From: Penelope pileata
Taxonomy: Eukaryota; Chordata; Aves; Galliformes; Cracidae
Reading direction: 5' to 3'
DNA length: 64,000 nucleotides
NCBI GenBank assembly: GCA_013396635.1
Contig: WBMW01000427.1
Span: 1 to 64,000 of the forward strand
Shown: piece after piece, positions 36,251 through 48,514 of the stretch
Numbering within the stretch: the first letter of the stretch is position 1
How the letters are laid out: every line of letters starts with the position of its first letter
The notes under the pieces: model-generated
What the model was told of the DNA's origin: nothing
What the model saw: the letters and a program-made list of their open reading frames with translations, nothing else
Databases searched by the model: none
Translations under genes and position numbers: made by a program

Positions 36251-37634
36251 TTCCCTTCTTTCATGCTGAGATAACGGCAGACTTGAATGGAACCCCGCGG
36301 GAGGCAATCTTTTTTAGAGGGTAATTCAGAACTCTTGATTACCTTGTTTTCCCAAAAAGAACACGGAGTATCTGGCTTCAGCTTTATTTCTTTTTCTGCT
36401 CAAACGAAATTGAATTTCTTGGGCTTGTAGTACATTTGATAAAATTCTACGTCTCTTACATCAGAAGTGAAAACAATTTCTTTTGTGGTGTTACCAGCAG
36501 TACTGACCACGTGCATGAAGCTGCTAATAATGTAGTACTTGCTTTCTTTTGGAAAATAATTTGGCAAAATTCTTCAGTATCTCTGAGCTAACACCACAGA
36601 GTTCTTCTCTCTGTCCCATATCCTGACAGACAATTATCATGATTACTGGGATTTCACTAATATGAAAATTCAAATAAATACATTAATCAGTAAATAGATT
36701 AAAAATTTTAACCAGAGAAAATTAGCTTTTCTTCAATGTGATGATGCTTTCTTTTATTATATACCACTCATAGCCACAAACATAGCAAACGATACCTCAC
36801 AGTACAGAGTATATTGCACACTGTGATTCTTGCCTTCCTTTACAGAAGCAGAAAGAAAAGCTGCTCACACACTTAAGTGCTCCGTGAGAAGGACATAAAA
36901 ACTATGTTGCAGGTTAACTGTGGTGTTTTGATCCCTTTTCTGCATTCTTTATGCTTTAACAATCCAAGAAAAGAAAGTATCACCTTCGCTAAGAAGTTTA
37001 TTAGAATCTGGCCTCTGAGTCAGATTTTCTTTCTCAAAGACACAGGCACATTTGCCCAAAGTGTATTTAGACCAGAAAACTTTCTGTAGTAACATTAATA
37101 TTGGATGCAATATCACAACTCTTGGTGATTATCTTTTCTTTTGGTCTTCAATTTCCAGTGATTTTGTGCAGAGAGTACCATGAGCCCTATCTTTCCCTAT
37201 TTATCTACCTGAGTAACTCCAATTACAAAATAAAATTTAAATTATGGTTAAACCGTTATGCATATTTTTTCCCACTTTTTTTCACGTTTGTTTCTATGGA
37301 GAAGCTTCGTGATCCTCTTTTGTTTCAGAATTGCTTTGTCTCCTCAGAAATCCTACTGAAATAGGAATTCTTACTGAAGTCTAGCAAAACATTTATTAAT
37401 ATTTCAGCTTTATTTTAAGGTCAGCCGTGGCAAACAAATCAGAAGACAAATGCTGAGCAACATCGTAACAGAACCAATGCAGGGTCTGTGTGTCACTTTC
37501 TGTTGCTTTAGACAGGCAGAGACTTCTCTTTGTGGAGACATTCTTGGAGGATCTCAGCCATAGTGCATGCTTATTGGAGTAACATAATAGATAACCTAAA
37601 CAAATAAAATCTGTGTCCGTTGCTCATGGTGACA
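36251..37634. other. Intergenic upstream of NPBWR1
   Basis: Composition falls sharply back to AT-rich beyond the CpG island. Distal regulatory sequence is possible but cannot be read from one genome. Confidence 0.5.
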
Positions 37635-37810
37635 GGGGACACTCCTGATAAATACAAAAGGTAGAAAAAATCTGCAGAAAAAGCAAGGAAGATAGTCCAG
37701 CGAACTACAGACTGGTTGGTCTCACCTTAGTCCTGGCAAAGAATATGGGGGAGATCTTCCTGAAAGACATTTCCGGGAATAAGAAGAACAAGAAAGCAAG
37801 TGTTGTTTCT
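37635..37810 (+). mobile_element. Eroded CR1 ORF2 reverse-transcriptase fragment
   Basis: GAACTACAGACTGGTTGGTCTC ACCTTAGTCC, followed by GGGGGAGATCTTCCTGAAAG, corresponds to the conserved NYRPVSLTSVPGK..E.ILLE block of CR1 RT, here read as DYRLVGLTLVLAK. The preceding 60 bases fit the usual basic linker before it. No CR1 3' end is nearby, so this is an internal relic of an old insertion. Confidence 0.55.
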
Positions 37811-39480
37811 GATTTAAAATAAGGAAGCCCTTTACAACTTCAGAACAGGACTCATGAGTTCTGATAAACTATGAATCCTGTTAAAGGTGGCTCACAGTCA
37901 AGGGAATATTGTGTAAACACAATGGTATGAGATAGTTTTTCTTCAGGATTGTTGAGCTGATATTGTTGATAACACCCCTTGGATTAGTCCACTTGATTAC
38001 GTATATTGCTCTGTGGTCTGCTGTGTGGTTAAAGGTAGACTCAAGGAGAGGTTGAAATAGGAAAGTGGAAAAAAAAAGAAATACTGCAGACTTTAATTAG
38101 TTTGAGACTTTATTGCTATCTTCTATAAACTTAGAAATTCTGTACTTTTATTCTTGCGTAGTTATATCCAGGCCACAACATGCATCTCAATGTTTTAGCA
38201 GGTGCACAGAACATCTCCTCTCAGCTGGGAGTGAAGAGTAATGAGCAATGTTAGGAATAACCCAACAACTCCTGTAAGGTAAGGCTTTCAGGATTTGGAA
38301 GTCTGGTCTACTAACCAGAGCAGGTCCTTGTGGGAAACATTTAAACCTGTAGGCCAAATCCAGCTCTTGGCCAATGAAGTATGACCCCATTACAGCTGGT
38401 GGAGCTGTGCCTGTTGACAAACAGCTGTGCCAGCCAGTCATTAGGCATGCTGATGTGATATGTTCGTGCTCTGAGAAAAGACTAATTTGTAATCATTATC
38501 TGTGCATACAAAATATCTCTGGCTGTGCTTTCTTCTGAATGCTTTAAGTAGCTTGTGCTGTCCAAGCTGAGGGCTAAAGAAAAGTCAGGGGTCTTTTTCT
38601 CTGAGCGTAATTACTTCTTTGTGAATCTGTGGTATCATTATCTGCTGATCTAGATGAGTAGCGGATGAATAAATTATTTAATGAATTACCACTAAGGGAA
38701 CTGTGGTTTCTTCTTAATGAGCCTGCAAGTCTTGTGTCTCCTTCATTCAATTAGTCCAAGTCTGAATGTAGCCGTTCCTCCTGCCATCCAAAGTCATGAG
38801 AGGGAAATCCTTCCCACTGGTTAACTGACTCAATTTTGAGGAAATTTAGTGAAGTGGGATGAAATAAAGCCACATAAGGCACTCCTGCAAAGAGAAGTTA
38901 GCTATCAGTACAGAAGATAGCTCAGCAGTGGAACTACAGTGCAGCTTCTGAAATAATAAAGCATATTCATTTTCTACCTGTGAGACTTAGAATAAAATAT
39001 AATTTATTGTATTGGCAACTAAAGAAAGGGGAGGAGTACAAAAATATTCAAGTGAGAATATTTTTTTTGAATCCTACCTTCTAGAAAGGAAGACATTGTA
39101 TTGATAGATATATTTATTATGTGCAGAGGAATAAACTTGCTTGCATGTCATGTGACATCAACATCATCCTATCCTGTCGCAATCTTCACAAATATTTGCA
39201 TAAATTCCTTTAAAAAACATTAAGTGATTGCAATTTTTTTTATTCTCCCCTGCTGACTGAATGCTCATCCATATCCACATACAAAGGTGGATGCACTTTG
39301 AAATTCACCTTGTTCTGTGAATAATCCTTCAAAAGGAAAGGACTTGGTGGCATCAAATGTGATGTGAAATGACATTTAATGCCACAGTCCTGTGAGAAGA
39401 AATCTGAATTTGTTTCTCCAAAACATGGCAAATAGGCCCTGGGAGAACAGTCATCTTCCCTTTTCTTCTCTCCTCCAGTA
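37811..39480. other. Intergenic, AT-rich
   Basis: No gene or repeat recognised. Confidence 0.6.
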
Positions 39481-39507
39481 CCAGAAAAAATCCATATAAT
39501 ACATAAT

Positions 39508-39570
39508 ATAGAGTATATAGAGTTATTATATATACATATAGAGTATATAGAGTTATTATATATACATAAT
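39508..39570. repeat. AT-rich 30-base tandem duplication
   Basis: The segment at 39511-39540 (GAGTATATAGAGTTATTATA and ten more) is repeated at 39541-39570 with differences only in the last two bases. It is surrounded by further TATA/ATAATA text up to about 39597. Confidence 0.9.
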
Positions 39571-39599
39571 ATAGAGTATAATAATATAGATAATAATGC

Positions 39600-39815
39600 A
39601 TAAGCCTCATAGGACTGCAGAATTTAGGGTAGAGGGGACTTTGAGACTTCGTTTCTTTAAAAACAAAACAAAACACCAGAAAAAAAAAAGCAACCCAAAA
39701 CCAAACCAAAACAAAAGATATGCCAGTTTTGAAATTAGACAGGTTGCTCAGCACCTTGTCCTGAGTTTTGAATATCTCAGGAATGAAGATACCACAGCCT
39801 TGCTGGGCACCTTGC
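39600..39815 (-). mobile_element. Ancient, highly diverged CR1 3' fragment
   Basis: Weak but ordered matches to CR1 antisense: ATAGGACTGCAGAATTTAGG, then after an A-rich interruption (39658-39718) AGACAGGTTGCTCAG, TTTTGAATATCTCAGGAATG and CCACAGCCTTGCTGGGCACC. It is more diverged than the other copies, so probably older. Confidence 0.45.
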
Positions 39816-41749
39816 TGGGCTAGGCACTAGCCTAGCCACCTTCATTGTGAATAATTGTTCCCTTATATCTCGCTGAAATATTGTGTTAATTGTATTTTGC
39901 ATCCCATCCTTTTATTGTGTACCTCTCAGAAGAGTCTGACTGTTTTAGGTAAGTAAAGGCAGCAGTTATTTTCTGAAATTTGTAAGCAGGTGGATTTGGT
40001 CACTATGATCACTATGCCATAGATTAAAAAGGAATGAGTCACCAGGAGGCACGTAGCAGCATGACTGACCATAGCATAAAGCTGCAATTGTTGGACTGTC
40101 AACGTTTTTCTAGTCCTACCTTCTCCCATTTCAAGATGACACAGCAGAACCATCTATAATCAGTTCAGTTGTGTCATGTCCAGTAACTTTTGACCGCAAT
40201 TCATCTTGCCTTGGAGTTCCAGCCTTGCAGAGTTTGGCACTATTTTCTAAGCCTTATGGAAACCACAGGAAGATTAGCGCCTAAATTGGCCATGTATGTG
40301 TGTTTTCCTTATCTGTCCTGCAAATAGCTTTTGTGGGTCATTTGTTGTCAGATCTGAAATGTCTGGGGTAATGTTCTAATGTTCAGTTTCTGTTCCTTAT
40401 CAATGCGAGATGAGTTTAGAGATGCAGAAATTTTGGTATATTAATCTTGACTGGAACTATGTAGGAAGCTCCACTGCTTTTTAACCATACTTTGCTTTCT
40501 AGAAACACATACAAGTGGTCTTGTACTTCAATATATTAAATATATGTCAGTATATTATTTTTACTGTGCCACTCTATGCTACTGTGACCCTTACGAAGAT
40601 GCCATAATGTAAGTTGTCCCTACTCTGTTTTATAGCAACAAAATACCTTCCTTCAGTGTAGGCACTTCACTTTCTTCCATGCAGCACCTACAATCCCTTG
40701 GTTACTGACACTCTTGTGCAAGCTCCAAAAAACTTGGTCAAATTTTTAGCTTTGCTATGTGAGATGTCATAACCAGGTTATACTCTAATCTTCTACTGTT
40801 TTCAGAACAAAATGAAAGCTCTCTGGGTAAGCTGTCTGAAGTTCATAGACTCAAAATATTGCTCAGCAATTTGAGATTTCTATCTTCTGTCTAAATTCCT
40901 TTTTCCTGACAGAAAGTGACATTCTTCTGCTTTTTACTTCTGTCAAACTTGCCATCATACACAATCTTGCACTCTTAAACTGTTTCTCATCTGCTGCTGG
41001 TTTCATTAGTTCACTATTAAAACTGCCAATTATTTAATCATAGGGCTGGATTAGTATGTAATCATCATTTAAACTTTGTAATTATCCTAAGAGAAATTTT
41101 ATTACTGAGATGTGACAATATTAGACCAAAAAGATTATAAACTCGTTAAAAAGAAGCAGCAGCAATTACGGAAGTGTAATCTACAATTGATAACATACCA
41201 GACTTTTTCAATATATTCTATACATTAATGTAACATGTTGTTTATGGTGAATCATCTCATATTTTTCAAAGACGGTGTCTTCAATTTAAGATTTCACATG
41301 TATTTTCTTGCTTTTTATTTTGGCCTTTATTCCAAGGATGTCTGCATGAACTGAGTGTATGATATGGTATAGAAGAATGAATCCAGCGCTTCTGCTCTAG
41401 ATGTTTCCTTCAGAAACTTTGGGGACAATGATAGAGAAGCTGCAAGACCTTTGACCAGAGCAGCTGCTGAGCAGTGGGTCTCATGGCTGGCAGCAACACC
41501 ACAGCTGTGGGGAGAACATCTTTTCCACTGTTTCTTCTACTTCATGCCTTCAGACTGCTAAATGTGAACTTTGTCTCTGCCAAAGTGAACATCTGTAACA
41601 GTCAAGCAGGTCAACCCTTAAAATGGAGAATACAAGAAGTTAATCATAATCTGTTACAACTCTTAGGTGTTCTGATAACTAGTTTTCTGGAAATCTAGTG
41701 ACCTCCTCTCTACTGTACACTCTGAGATCTCAGATTGTCTCAATAAGCA
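39816..41749. other. Intergenic, AT-rich
   Basis: No gene or repeat recognised. Confidence 0.6.
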
Positions 41750-41894
41750 CACAGAATCATAGAATCATTAAGGTTGGAAAAGACCACTAAGATCATTGAG
41801 TCCAAATGTCAGCCCATCACTGCCATGCCCACTAACCCACGTCCCTCAGTGCCACATCTACCCTTTTCTTGAAAAGCTCCAGGGATGGTGACTT
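41750..41894 (-). mobile_element. CR1 LINE, short 3' end fragment
   Basis: CACAGAATCATAGAATCATT, AAGGTTGGAAAAGACCACTA, then GTCCCTCAGTGCCACATCTA and CTCCAGGGATGGTGACTTA. Only 145 bases or so. Homology stops abruptly inside the 3' UTR at GACTTA. Confidence 0.9.
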
Positions 41895-44800
41895 AATTGT
41901 TCCTATGTATGAGCCGAAGTACTTCAGTAACACTATTTTGGTGATCCCTTACATACACTCAGTGGTTTGGAAGTTGAGAGTAAAGAGTCTCACAATGTTT
42001 TTCCTCTACAGCCCTTTTTTTTTTGGCGCTGAACGGTAATAGAAAGGATTAAAATGGTAGCCATGGTGATGAGATGGTGTTATTATCTTGCAAATAAGCA
42101 GCTACTTGGTCATTGTCAAATAGAGTTTCTGCTGAGAGAGGCTATAAACAGCTGCTTATTGTTGCATTACTCATATCTGTTGAAACCACAAAGCCAAGTT
42201 TTTATTTTAGTATATTTCTTAATTTGGCAAGGCTTATTCACAAATGCAATTTACCCACTGTCCATTTAACACTTGTATCCAGCTTTTACTTGCATACTCT
42301 TACGCTTTATATTTGCCTGATGACAAAAACAATCAATTAAATAGCTTTACTGTGATTTAAGTGAGGGAAAGTGAAGGAAACTAACTGCCTGTTCTTGCTC
42401 AGTAAGGTGACTAATAGAGCAAAACTCAAAATGAAATACCAATCTTTTAACTCAATCTCATGCTTCATTTAAGAAAAAAAAAAAAAAAAAACGTCTGGGA
42501 CTTGAAATAATCAGTGTAAAAATCCTATTGACAAAAAATCAAAGCTTTTCACCAGCTTGAATATTTTTGCATTCAGAGAAATACTTCTCAGGACAATGTT
42601 TTGAATCAAACAATTTAGAGAGTACAGGCTAAGAAAAGGTTTTTTTGATCTAACCTTTTGGAAAGGGGAGGTAACTTGGTAGCCAGTATTTAGCTGCATC
42701 GAGTTGTTACATAGTTCTGCTCCACATCAATTTTTCCCTTAGAATATGGACATGCTGTCTTTAAGGGTGTCTGTTGCCAACTTTGAAGCCACAAATACAC
42801 AGGGCCAAGCATTGTCCTTTGGCTATGAAACTGTGGAAACACTTCATTTCAGCAGTACTGTGCTGAAGGAAACGAGGGCTCTCCATTTGCCTTGTTTTGA
42901 AGCCTGTGCCTTGCCAGATCAAGACAAGATAAATGCGTATTTGCAAAAGAACATTAAAAACAAACAAACAAAAAATCCACACCAACAGAACACAAATTCT
43001 TGCGGAAACTTGGATAATTTTCTTTCTCACTTTTAACTTAAAATGTATTCCATTCCTTTTTTTCTTCCTTTTTCTTCATGTCTTTTTTTTTCCCGTGTAT
43101 CAAACTATAAATGTAAAACCAACTCAGTACTTGTCTCCCAAGCTTAAGTGTACATCATTTATAATACTCCTTCCAGTATCATGTCTGTCTTGTCATGAGA
43201 AGAAAGTGAAAATAAAACAGATAGTGACAGCAGTATCAGTCTTTACAATAAAAGTGTACAAAAATGAATAAATCTACCCCAACCTTGTAATCTTGCTGGG
43301 AACAAGATGATGTGATTAACTACTCAGAGGAGGCTCTGAGGTAGAGTAATCTGTACACGTCACTTTATAGTGCACGCAGCTGTGTTTCCAAGAGCTTTTT
43401 GTGAAACTATGTGCCTCCTTTTCTGGCAATATTTCTGGTACAGAACCTACAGCCTCTGATCTTATACTTAGCCACTGGGAGAACAGCTTGGTTATCTGTT
43501 GGGGCCTAATTTAGGCAATGGATAAGTTAATAATTATAAACACAGACAATAAACAATTAAAAGTTCCTTTGTTGCTTAATTTTACACATCGAGGAAATTG
43601 TATGTTTTTGTTTGCTTGCTTGCTTTTACATTCACAGCACTGCCTGTTACGGAGAAAACTAACTGAGCTGCTACTACTGAGTTTGTCCATGAATTTCAGA
43701 AAGTGAATTTTTATCACCTGTGCAAAGATTATATTTCCATACTTCATTTAATGTCTATTTTCTGTGTGATATGTCTCTGAATACACTAAACGATGTTTAG
43801 TAAAGGAGACTCTGGAAACACTAAGGGAGAGAGAGTACATGGTGAGGTTCCCTTTAAGTGTCAGCCCAAAAGCCTCTTCAGGCTGTTCTGCTGCTGCACT
43901 TCCAGGAACAATCTTACTGCCAGGTGCTATCCCTGCTGTTTGAAATGGAGGCATGGTGGAAGATGTGAGTTCTTGTTGCAACTGTGTGCAGGAAGATATT
44001 CCATCTACTACATTTGAGTGTGACTATAGTCTTATAGTGCTTATTCCTCTGTAGATGGTTCAGAGGCTTTTTTATAAGGGATGTTTATTATAAGTGACCT
44101 GAAGCAAATAAGTCTGGAAGGCCAATTTCTAGTTCCAGAGCCTCAGCTGTTGTAAAAGGGTCAATATCTAATGGAGTTTTACAGGTTTCTATAAATTTGA
44201 GACCTCAGTCAATCTGTAACTCTAAGTAAAATTTATCTGTTGAAAGACATTCCTTTTCTTGTTTAAATGCAAGCTTGTAGTGGAGAAAAATATGGTGTGA
44301 AGAATAAATAATTGTTGTGATATTTTGAATTTAATGAACTTTTAGGTTTTTTTCAAATCTTTATTTTCTTGGAGCTGTATACATGTTAATGTTTATGCAT
44401 GTTTATATTCTTTTTGCGTCTGCCTGCTTCCCTCACAAGATAGGAAGTGTCCTTGTGTTTACCCCTGGACTTCTCTTCAAGCTGAGGTATCAGGAAAAAG
44501 CAGAAGTAAAGGCAACAACTGGACGAAGGAAAGGGGAGTTAGTCACATGCTGTTATACGGACTTCATGTGTAAACTTTTTTTTTTCAACAGAACACTGTG
44601 CAGTATCAACAGCTCTTTAAGTCATTCTCTGTTTTGCCAGAGAAGCCAAAGAACACTTAGCACTTCAGGAAACATTTTGTTTTTCAGCTGTCCACACACA
44701 CACTTTGGAGTGTAGTTTGCACTTAGATTAGACTTTGACATACACTGTGAACACAGTGTTTATGTTTTACAGGCTGTTTTTTGAAAGCAATTGAGACTTT

Positions 44801-45805
44801 ATTGCATGAGGTCTATACGCTACCTACAGAAGAATCAACCTCGACAAGAGCAGATCAGACCTGATACTCCTAGACTTAAAAGTTAAACACTATGAGAGCT
44901 TCATTAGTGGCTATGGAGCTCAACTGTACTGCTAGAAGGACAAATATTCTTAAAAATGTAGAGTATGTTTTTCTCTGTGCTTTTTTTTAACATTAGCAAC
45001 AGTGACGTAGAAATTGGATGCTTGAGGAAGCAGAGATGGAGACAAAATGAGGACGAAGAGAAAAAATCTGTTTTATCTTTATAGTCTATGCCCTTCTCCA
45101 GGACGTTAAAACTGATGATGCAGCATAATCCCAGACTTTACAGTCTATGGACTAGAGACCTAGATGTTGCATGGCTAAATGTTGTAATATCTGGAGAATT
45201 TCTATTTGAAATAAATACATCACAATCTGTGACTGTTTGGGCCTGAAGATGAATAAAATCTTCCCACTGCAGAAAACCTTATTGAAGTGAAACACTACGA
45301 GCTGGACAGAAGAGCAAATACCACTTACTGCATATTCTGATGAAGCCATATTGTGTGCGATTTTCTTTTTTCTTTGCTTGTTGGACCCAAGTGATCGGTC
45401 TGGGGGAGACAGGTTTTCCCACTGAGCCCTTCATGCCTTTCCCTCCCCTTCACCTTCCTATTGCTTACTTCTCACTGAAGTGTTCAAACAAAATACTTCC
45501 ACGCTTTTTTCAGTCTGTGAACCACCAACACGTGGCATTTGGTGAAGAGCATTTTTTTGTTTCCCTTCCAGCAGCAAAGCCAGTCATCTGTGCTGGGGCC
45601 TGGCCAGCTCTAGCCTTGGGGCCTCATTGCTTAGCCTTCATCTCACATAGCCACAATGTGTTTATCACCATGTTCAGGCTTCTAAAAGCATGCCTAGATT
45701 GAGGAGTTTTGTCAGCAAGCATGTGCTGTTCAAATCTGGAGGCATGAAGAATTTGCTTCTGTACTTCTAAGTCAAGACACTGGCTGTTTATGGACAGAAT
45801 CCTCC

Positions 45806-45825
45806 TTTTTTTTTTTTTTTTTTTT
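45806..45825. repeat. T20 homopolymer
   Basis: Twenty T followed by AAA and another T run. A small perfect palindrome (AGCTGCTC A GAGCAGCT) follows at 45857-45873. Confidence 0.9.
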
Positions 45826-47260
45826 AAATTTTTTTTATGAAGAAACCCAAGCTCAGAGCTGCTCAGAGCAGCTGAAAACAATCCAGGGATTTATTCGTTG
45901 GAAAATCATCAGAGAAATAGTCAGATAGGAAGGGAAAAGACTAGGAGTAAATAGGACTATGAAGATAAATTGAGGCTGGTCACAGTGCAGGAAGCAGAAG
46001 GTGCTGTGGAAGAGTTGGTCTGGTGGCTTTTTCTTGCCAAGAGTGTGTGTTTGCATTTTTTTCCTGGAAGTGAAGGGAGCGGTTGATCAGAATGAAGGAC
46101 AACTGGCGGAGGGTCTGAACGTGTAAGGCAGGGATGTAGTGCAGTGAGCTGCATGACCAAACAGGCAGCAGTGATTGCTCCAGGTCCCGGTCTCCAATGC
46201 ATGTATGGCTGTTCTGGACCAAGAGTCCACAAAAATAGGAAGCTGCGTTTGCCTATGAAGCTGATGCTCACTCGAAATGTTGTCTTCACTCTGTCAGTTC
46301 TGGACATCTGCTTATCTTCCTTTCCTGATTTTTATTGTAATACTTTTTCCATGTGTTATGTGGTTTTGTGTTTACACTTACCAAGTTTTTACATAATGTT
46401 TAAAACTTTGCTCCAGTCCATTCCAAGAGATGCTAGGCAGGATCTTCCCTGCTTCACTCCAAAAGCATCATTGTAAGAAATTCCTTCTCATTTTCTTTGG
46501 CTGATAATTGCAACAAGTAAAATACACTTGCTCTTTTAGAAACTTCACCAGGAGCAAAAAAATAACCTAGAGACTGGGAAGGGCACTGAGATCTGTCTCA
46601 CCGTTTGTGAAAGAATACCAACATAAATATTTAAGAAGTTGGTAATTTCTGCTGCTTTTCAGCAAAGTTTCCAATGAGCCTGAGCTCAGCTTTTTGTCCT
46701 GATAAAATCTGAATTTAAGTTTCATAGAGAAGACCTTCTTCAATGTGTAGCTTTTGACAGGTGGAAATCATGCATTTTATAGAAGTGTTCTCATGTTTTC
46801 TTGGCTGGTTTCCTACATAGTGAGCATCGGTTCTTTGTGCTCTGATACTACAGGATGTGGTCTTATGCAATCTATTTCTGCACATTGTACTTGTGGCTTT
46901 GCATGGGTGCTGATTATCAAAAGCCTGTCCTACAGAGCTACAGGTTAAATTATAGCTGCTGAACCTAAGTAAGGGAAGGAAACCAGAGAGGTACTAGGGT
47001 TGAGGCCTGGAAGGAAAAATAAATACGTTCACTTTGGGTGAAATGAGAGAATTACTTCTATAATAAATTCACTCTTGGAAGAAGAAATTTAAACTAAGGC
47101 AGTAGATGCCAAGAATTTTCTCCATTCCAAGGCTGTGTCTTTTTTCCCGGAGTCAAGATGCCCAGTTCTCAATAAGTCTTCAAAGAAAATTACTACTTAA
47201 CATGTCCACTGGGCCATCAAAAGTATCACACAGAAGTAGATGAAAAAATCCTTTTTTTAA

Positions 47261-47279
47261 CCCCCCCCCTTTTTTTTTT
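47261..47279. repeat. C9-T10 homopolymer pair
   Basis: Nine C then ten T, a pure pyrimidine run. Confidence 0.9.
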
Positions 47280-48417
47280 GATCAAATCCACTATGAAAAT
47301 ATATCCATTCCATAAGAATTACCAGCTATGATACATTTTCTGTGTTTGAATTTGCCAGCTGAAGGATGAGAACACCAGTGAATAATCATTTTGTTTGATT
47401 TCCCCAGTGGATCTGTAAATCATCTCTCCTCTGGGAGTGTGTGAAGGATAGACTTTTAAAGACAAAAAACCTGTAATTTAGTTTATTTTCATGCAAAAAA
47501 GCCAGACCAATTTCTTTGGCTTCAGTGAGGCACAGATGAGCAGATGAAAACAATCTCCCTGAGCATGAGCAGCTGGCCAAGTACACAATTATTTCATCTA
47601 CCAACAAAAGCAGAGCCTCCAATATAAGCTGGTAGCAACTTCAAGGCCAACACAGGCTCTCCTAGAGGACTCTGATAACTAATTAGCATATACTAGAGAA
47701 GCATAAAGCCATTAATGGCTGAGAAAGTTATTAATGAGCACTGGACAGTATGTCTTCATAAACAACAACAGAAAGTAGAGCTTTTGGAGCTTAGTCCTAA
47801 CAAACTGCAGTAATTCAAAGCTCTTTGACAAGCTTAATCTGAATTTATTCTTCTTGGGTTTCTATTCTTACTCTTGCCAGGCTTTAAAACCAAGTGCCAG
47901 GATGAATTTATACAATCCTTGGGCAAGGGGAATGAGGAAGTGGTCTTTAACACTTGTAGGGCTGCTGGCTAGTTGTTAAATGTTTTCCTGTCTTGTGGAT
48001 TTGATGGAATAATGCTGTAAAGTACAGCAAACCAGGTCTGAGAAATAAAACCACAATGATATATATTCATCTTTGCTTACGGTACAGCAAGATGTCACTT
48101 GAGATGGAATTGTTAATGCTGTGATTTTTCTGGAGATGAATGACTTGGCTGCATTCTGTTCATTCGCTATAAAAGAAATTTCTTTACTGAAGGAACTAAG
48201 GACCAAGCCAATTTGATAAATGGGCTATAAGAATGCTTTTAAGTTTAAATGGCACATATTTGGATAGCACTTCTTGTGCACAGGAGGCTTTGCCAAACAG
48301 CAAATGACAGATGGAAGTAAATGTTCTTACAGTTCAGTTGTTTCATACAAAAGAAATAGAATGGTGCTTTGTTATCTTTTCCTTTGGAATTTTGTGATTA
48401 TGATCATTTCTGCAGGG

Positions 48418-48514
48418 AAAAAAAAAAGACATAAAAACAACAACCAACAAACAAGCAAACAAACAGAAACAAACAAAAAACCACAAACAATAAAAAAAAA
48501 ACCACAACCAAATA
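48418..48514. repeat. (CAAA)n-rich low-complexity tract
   Basis: Nearly 100 bases of only A and C apart from a few G and T, with CAAA and CAAACAAA units dominant. Open frames here on either strand are compositional. Confidence 0.9.

Noticed and set aside
35585..36324. Many overlapping open frames on both strands in the CpG island
   Set aside because: GC-rich DNA has few stop codons. The frames are proline/arginine/alanine-rich and overlap each other with no family match.
42473..42491. A-run resembling a SINE or L1 tail
   Set aside because: Bird genomes have little L1/SINE activity, and no element body precedes it on either strand.
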